From: a bacterium
GTDB lineage: Bacteria > Actinomycetota > Actinomycetes > Actinomycetales > Actinomycetaceae
Direction of reading: 5' to 3'
DNA length: 6,009 nt
Assembly (NCBI GenBank): GCA_030544165.1
Contig: JAUNRP010000125.1
Span: 1-6,009 of the forward strand
A model generated the notes under the pieces. It did not search any database. It was given only the letters and a program-made list of their open reading frames with translations, and was not told the DNA's origin. Shown piece after piece: positions 5,427-6,009 of the stretch. Both the position numbers and the translations under genes were made by a program. Every line of letters starts with the position of its first letter. The first letter of the stretch is position 1.

Positions 5427-5654
5427 GTGTCCGAGGTCATCCACAACCGGATCGCCATGCTCCGCGCGGAGCGTGGCATCTCACGCCGAGAGCTCGCGGA
5501 CGCCCTGGGGGTGCACTACCAGACCATCGGCTACCTGGAGCGCGGCGAGTACTCGCCCTCGCTCACTCTCGCGCTCCAGATCGCGCACCACTTCGAGGTG
5601 CCGGTGGAGGTGCTGTTCTCGCTCGAGCCCTTCCCGCGCCTCGGCAGCGAGTAG
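5427..5654 (+). CDS. Small XRE-family (Cro/CI-type) helix-turn-helix regulator
   Basis: This 75-residue protein is almost entirely one HTH_3 domain. Helix 1 includes Asn-Arg-Ile-Ala-Met-Leu-Arg (7-13). The helix-turn-helix spans Ser-Arg-Arg-Glu-Leu-Ala to Tyr-Leu-Glu-Arg-Gly (19-40), with Val-His-Tyr-Gln-Thr-Ile at the start of the recognition helix. Ser-Pro-Ser-Leu-Thr-Leu-Ala and the final helix Val-Pro-Val-Glu-Val-Leu-Phe (58-64) complete the fold. There is no ligand or oligomerisation domain, as usual for this class of about 70 residues. The GTG at 5427 follows the permease stop with no gap, with a GGGGG run (5416-5420) 6 nt upstream as a plausible Shine-Dalgarno site. A later ATG at 5457 would cut into helix 1. 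Being last in the operon, it may repress its own transcription through the palindrome at 3537-3556. That link is inferred. Confidence 0.92.
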   Translation: MSEVIHNRIAMLRAERGISRRELADALGVHYQTIGYLERGEYSPSLTLALQIAHHFEVPVEVLFSLEPFPRLGSE

Positions 5655-5670
5655 CGGGGCGGCCGTCCCG
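5655..5670 (+). terminator. Possible GC hairpin after operon stop
   Basis: Immediately after the TAG stop, CGGGGC (5655-5660) can pair with GTCCCG (5665-5670) across a 4-nt loop, giving six pairs including one G-U. There is no run of T after it, so it is not a classic intrinsic terminator. It could slow polymerase or protect the 3' end. In DNA this GC-rich such hairpins arise easily by chance. Confidence 0.3.
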
Positions 5671-5675
5671 GCCCG

Positions 5676-5883
5676 CGCCTGGAGCCCGCCGCCCGCACCT
5701 CCGGCCGCACAGCCGCACCTCCCGCCACACCTGGCGTCCGCCTCCGGCTCTCCTGCCCACGCCCGCTGCACACCCGCTTGGCGACCCTCCGCCCCCGCAC
5801 CCTCACTTGCCACCCGGCTGCCCGCCCGTCCGCCCGGAGCCCGGGCCGCGCGCTCACCCGTGCCCGACCTGGCGTCCGCCGCC
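5676..5883. repeat. Two imperfect copies of a GGAGCCCG / ACCTGGCGTCCGCC block
   Basis: The 14-bp sequence ACCTGGCGTCCGCC occurs at 5729-5742 and again at 5867-5880. Each is preceded by GGAGCCCG (5681-5688 and 5836-5843), at distances of 48 and 31 bp. This suggests an old tandem duplication of the spacer with a later length change, not a functional array. Confidence 0.45.
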
Positions 5884-5892
5884 TGCACTCCC

Positions 5893-5958
5893 GCACCCTC
5901 CCGCCCGCCGACCCTTGGCCGCACGCCCTCGGCGCCCGGCCCGCTGCACCCTCCCGCC
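5893..5958. repeat. 13-bp direct repeat GCACCCTCCCGCC
   Basis: The sequence GCACCCTCCCGCC is found exactly at 5893-5905 and 5946-5958, start to start 53 bp. A related CCCGCACCCTC lies at 5794-5804 and 5890-5900, and CCGCACCTCC repeats at 5693 and 5713. These show the low-complexity, slippage-prone nature of the C-rich spacer. Confidence 0.4.
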
Positions 5959-6009
5959 TCACGCGGTCCGAAATCACCCCACACCCCCGCGAACTTGCAA
6001 ATGTGGACA

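Larger units (their letters stand above)
5671..6009. other. Gene-free, C-rich tail of the window
   Basis: I find no believable gene here. The open frames on the minus strand (up to 167 codons) are Arg/Gly/Ala-rich, low in complexity, and run backwards through the regulator gene. The plus strand is strikingly C-rich with few G runs up to about 5960, and contains several short direct repeats. From about 5968 composition changes: GAAATC, then AACTTGCAAATGTGGACA at the very edge, which may belong to a neighbouring promoter or other site beyond the window. A C-rich, G-poor transcript downstream of an operon is the kind of sequence Rho factor loads on, so a Rho-dependent terminator is plausible. 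Confidence 0.5.

Noticed and set aside
5785..5802. Possible G-quadruplex on the minus strand (runs of G3, G5, G3)
   Set aside because: Only three G-runs of three or more in reach, so no standard four-run motif. Expected in C-rich spacer DNA.
5481..5984. Minus-strand open frames of 167 and 148 codons at the right end
   Set aside because: Arg/Ala/Gly-rich with internal repetition, no start signal, and overlapping the regulator gene in reverse. Lack of stops is expected at this base composition.
1..6009. Mobile element, CRISPR, tRNA or riboswitch
   Set aside because: No transposase or integrase motif, no terminal repeats, no regularly spaced repeat array, no tRNA-like arms and no long structured leader. 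The apparent first-gene leaders are absent or very short.

Overview
The window is high-GC DNA (about 70% GC by eye) with codons strongly biased to C/G at the third position. Actinobacterial traits point to a high-GC actinomycete, most likely in Micrococcales: Ala/Arg-rich proteins, two lipoboxes, GTG starts, and TANNNT -10 boxes placed 6-7 nt before start codons. No species can be named from the sequence alone.

Layout, left to right. (1) Positions 1-212, minus strand: the N-terminus of a Pro/Glu-rich lipoprotein that runs off the left edge. (2) 347-1030, plus: an unrecognised protein with two predicted membrane helices and a soluble C-terminal domain. (3) 1039-1488, minus: a lipoprotein with a single rhodanese domain. 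(4) 1569-2495, plus: a PfkB-family sugar kinase, most like fructokinases. (5) 2506-3465, minus: an aldo/keto reductase. (6) 3565-5654, plus: a tight three-gene operon of ABC ATPase, ABC-2 permease and a 75-residue XRE-type regulator (ATGA overlap, then zero spacing). (7) 5655-6009: a C-rich, gene-free tail with short direct repeats.

Genes 2-5 and the operon alternate in direction. Convergent pairs end 8 and 10 bp apart with no hairpin between them, and divergent pairs share 80-99 bp regions. Five of the six first genes whose start lies in the window have a TANNNT hexamer ending 6 or 7 nt before the start codon and no usable Shine-Dalgarno site, so they are probably translated from leaderless mRNAs. 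The internal operon genes instead have Shine-Dalgarno-like sites.

The most interesting local structure is the promoter of the ABC operon (3518-3575). A 20-bp imperfect palindrome between the -35 and -10 boxes and a 7-bp outer inverted repeat share exactly the same centre. Together with the small regulator at the operon's end, this suggests a self-regulated efflux or stress-response transporter, though the substrate cannot be told. Most other content is ordinary actinobacterial metabolism, and I see no mobile element, CRISPR array, tRNA or rRNA gene.
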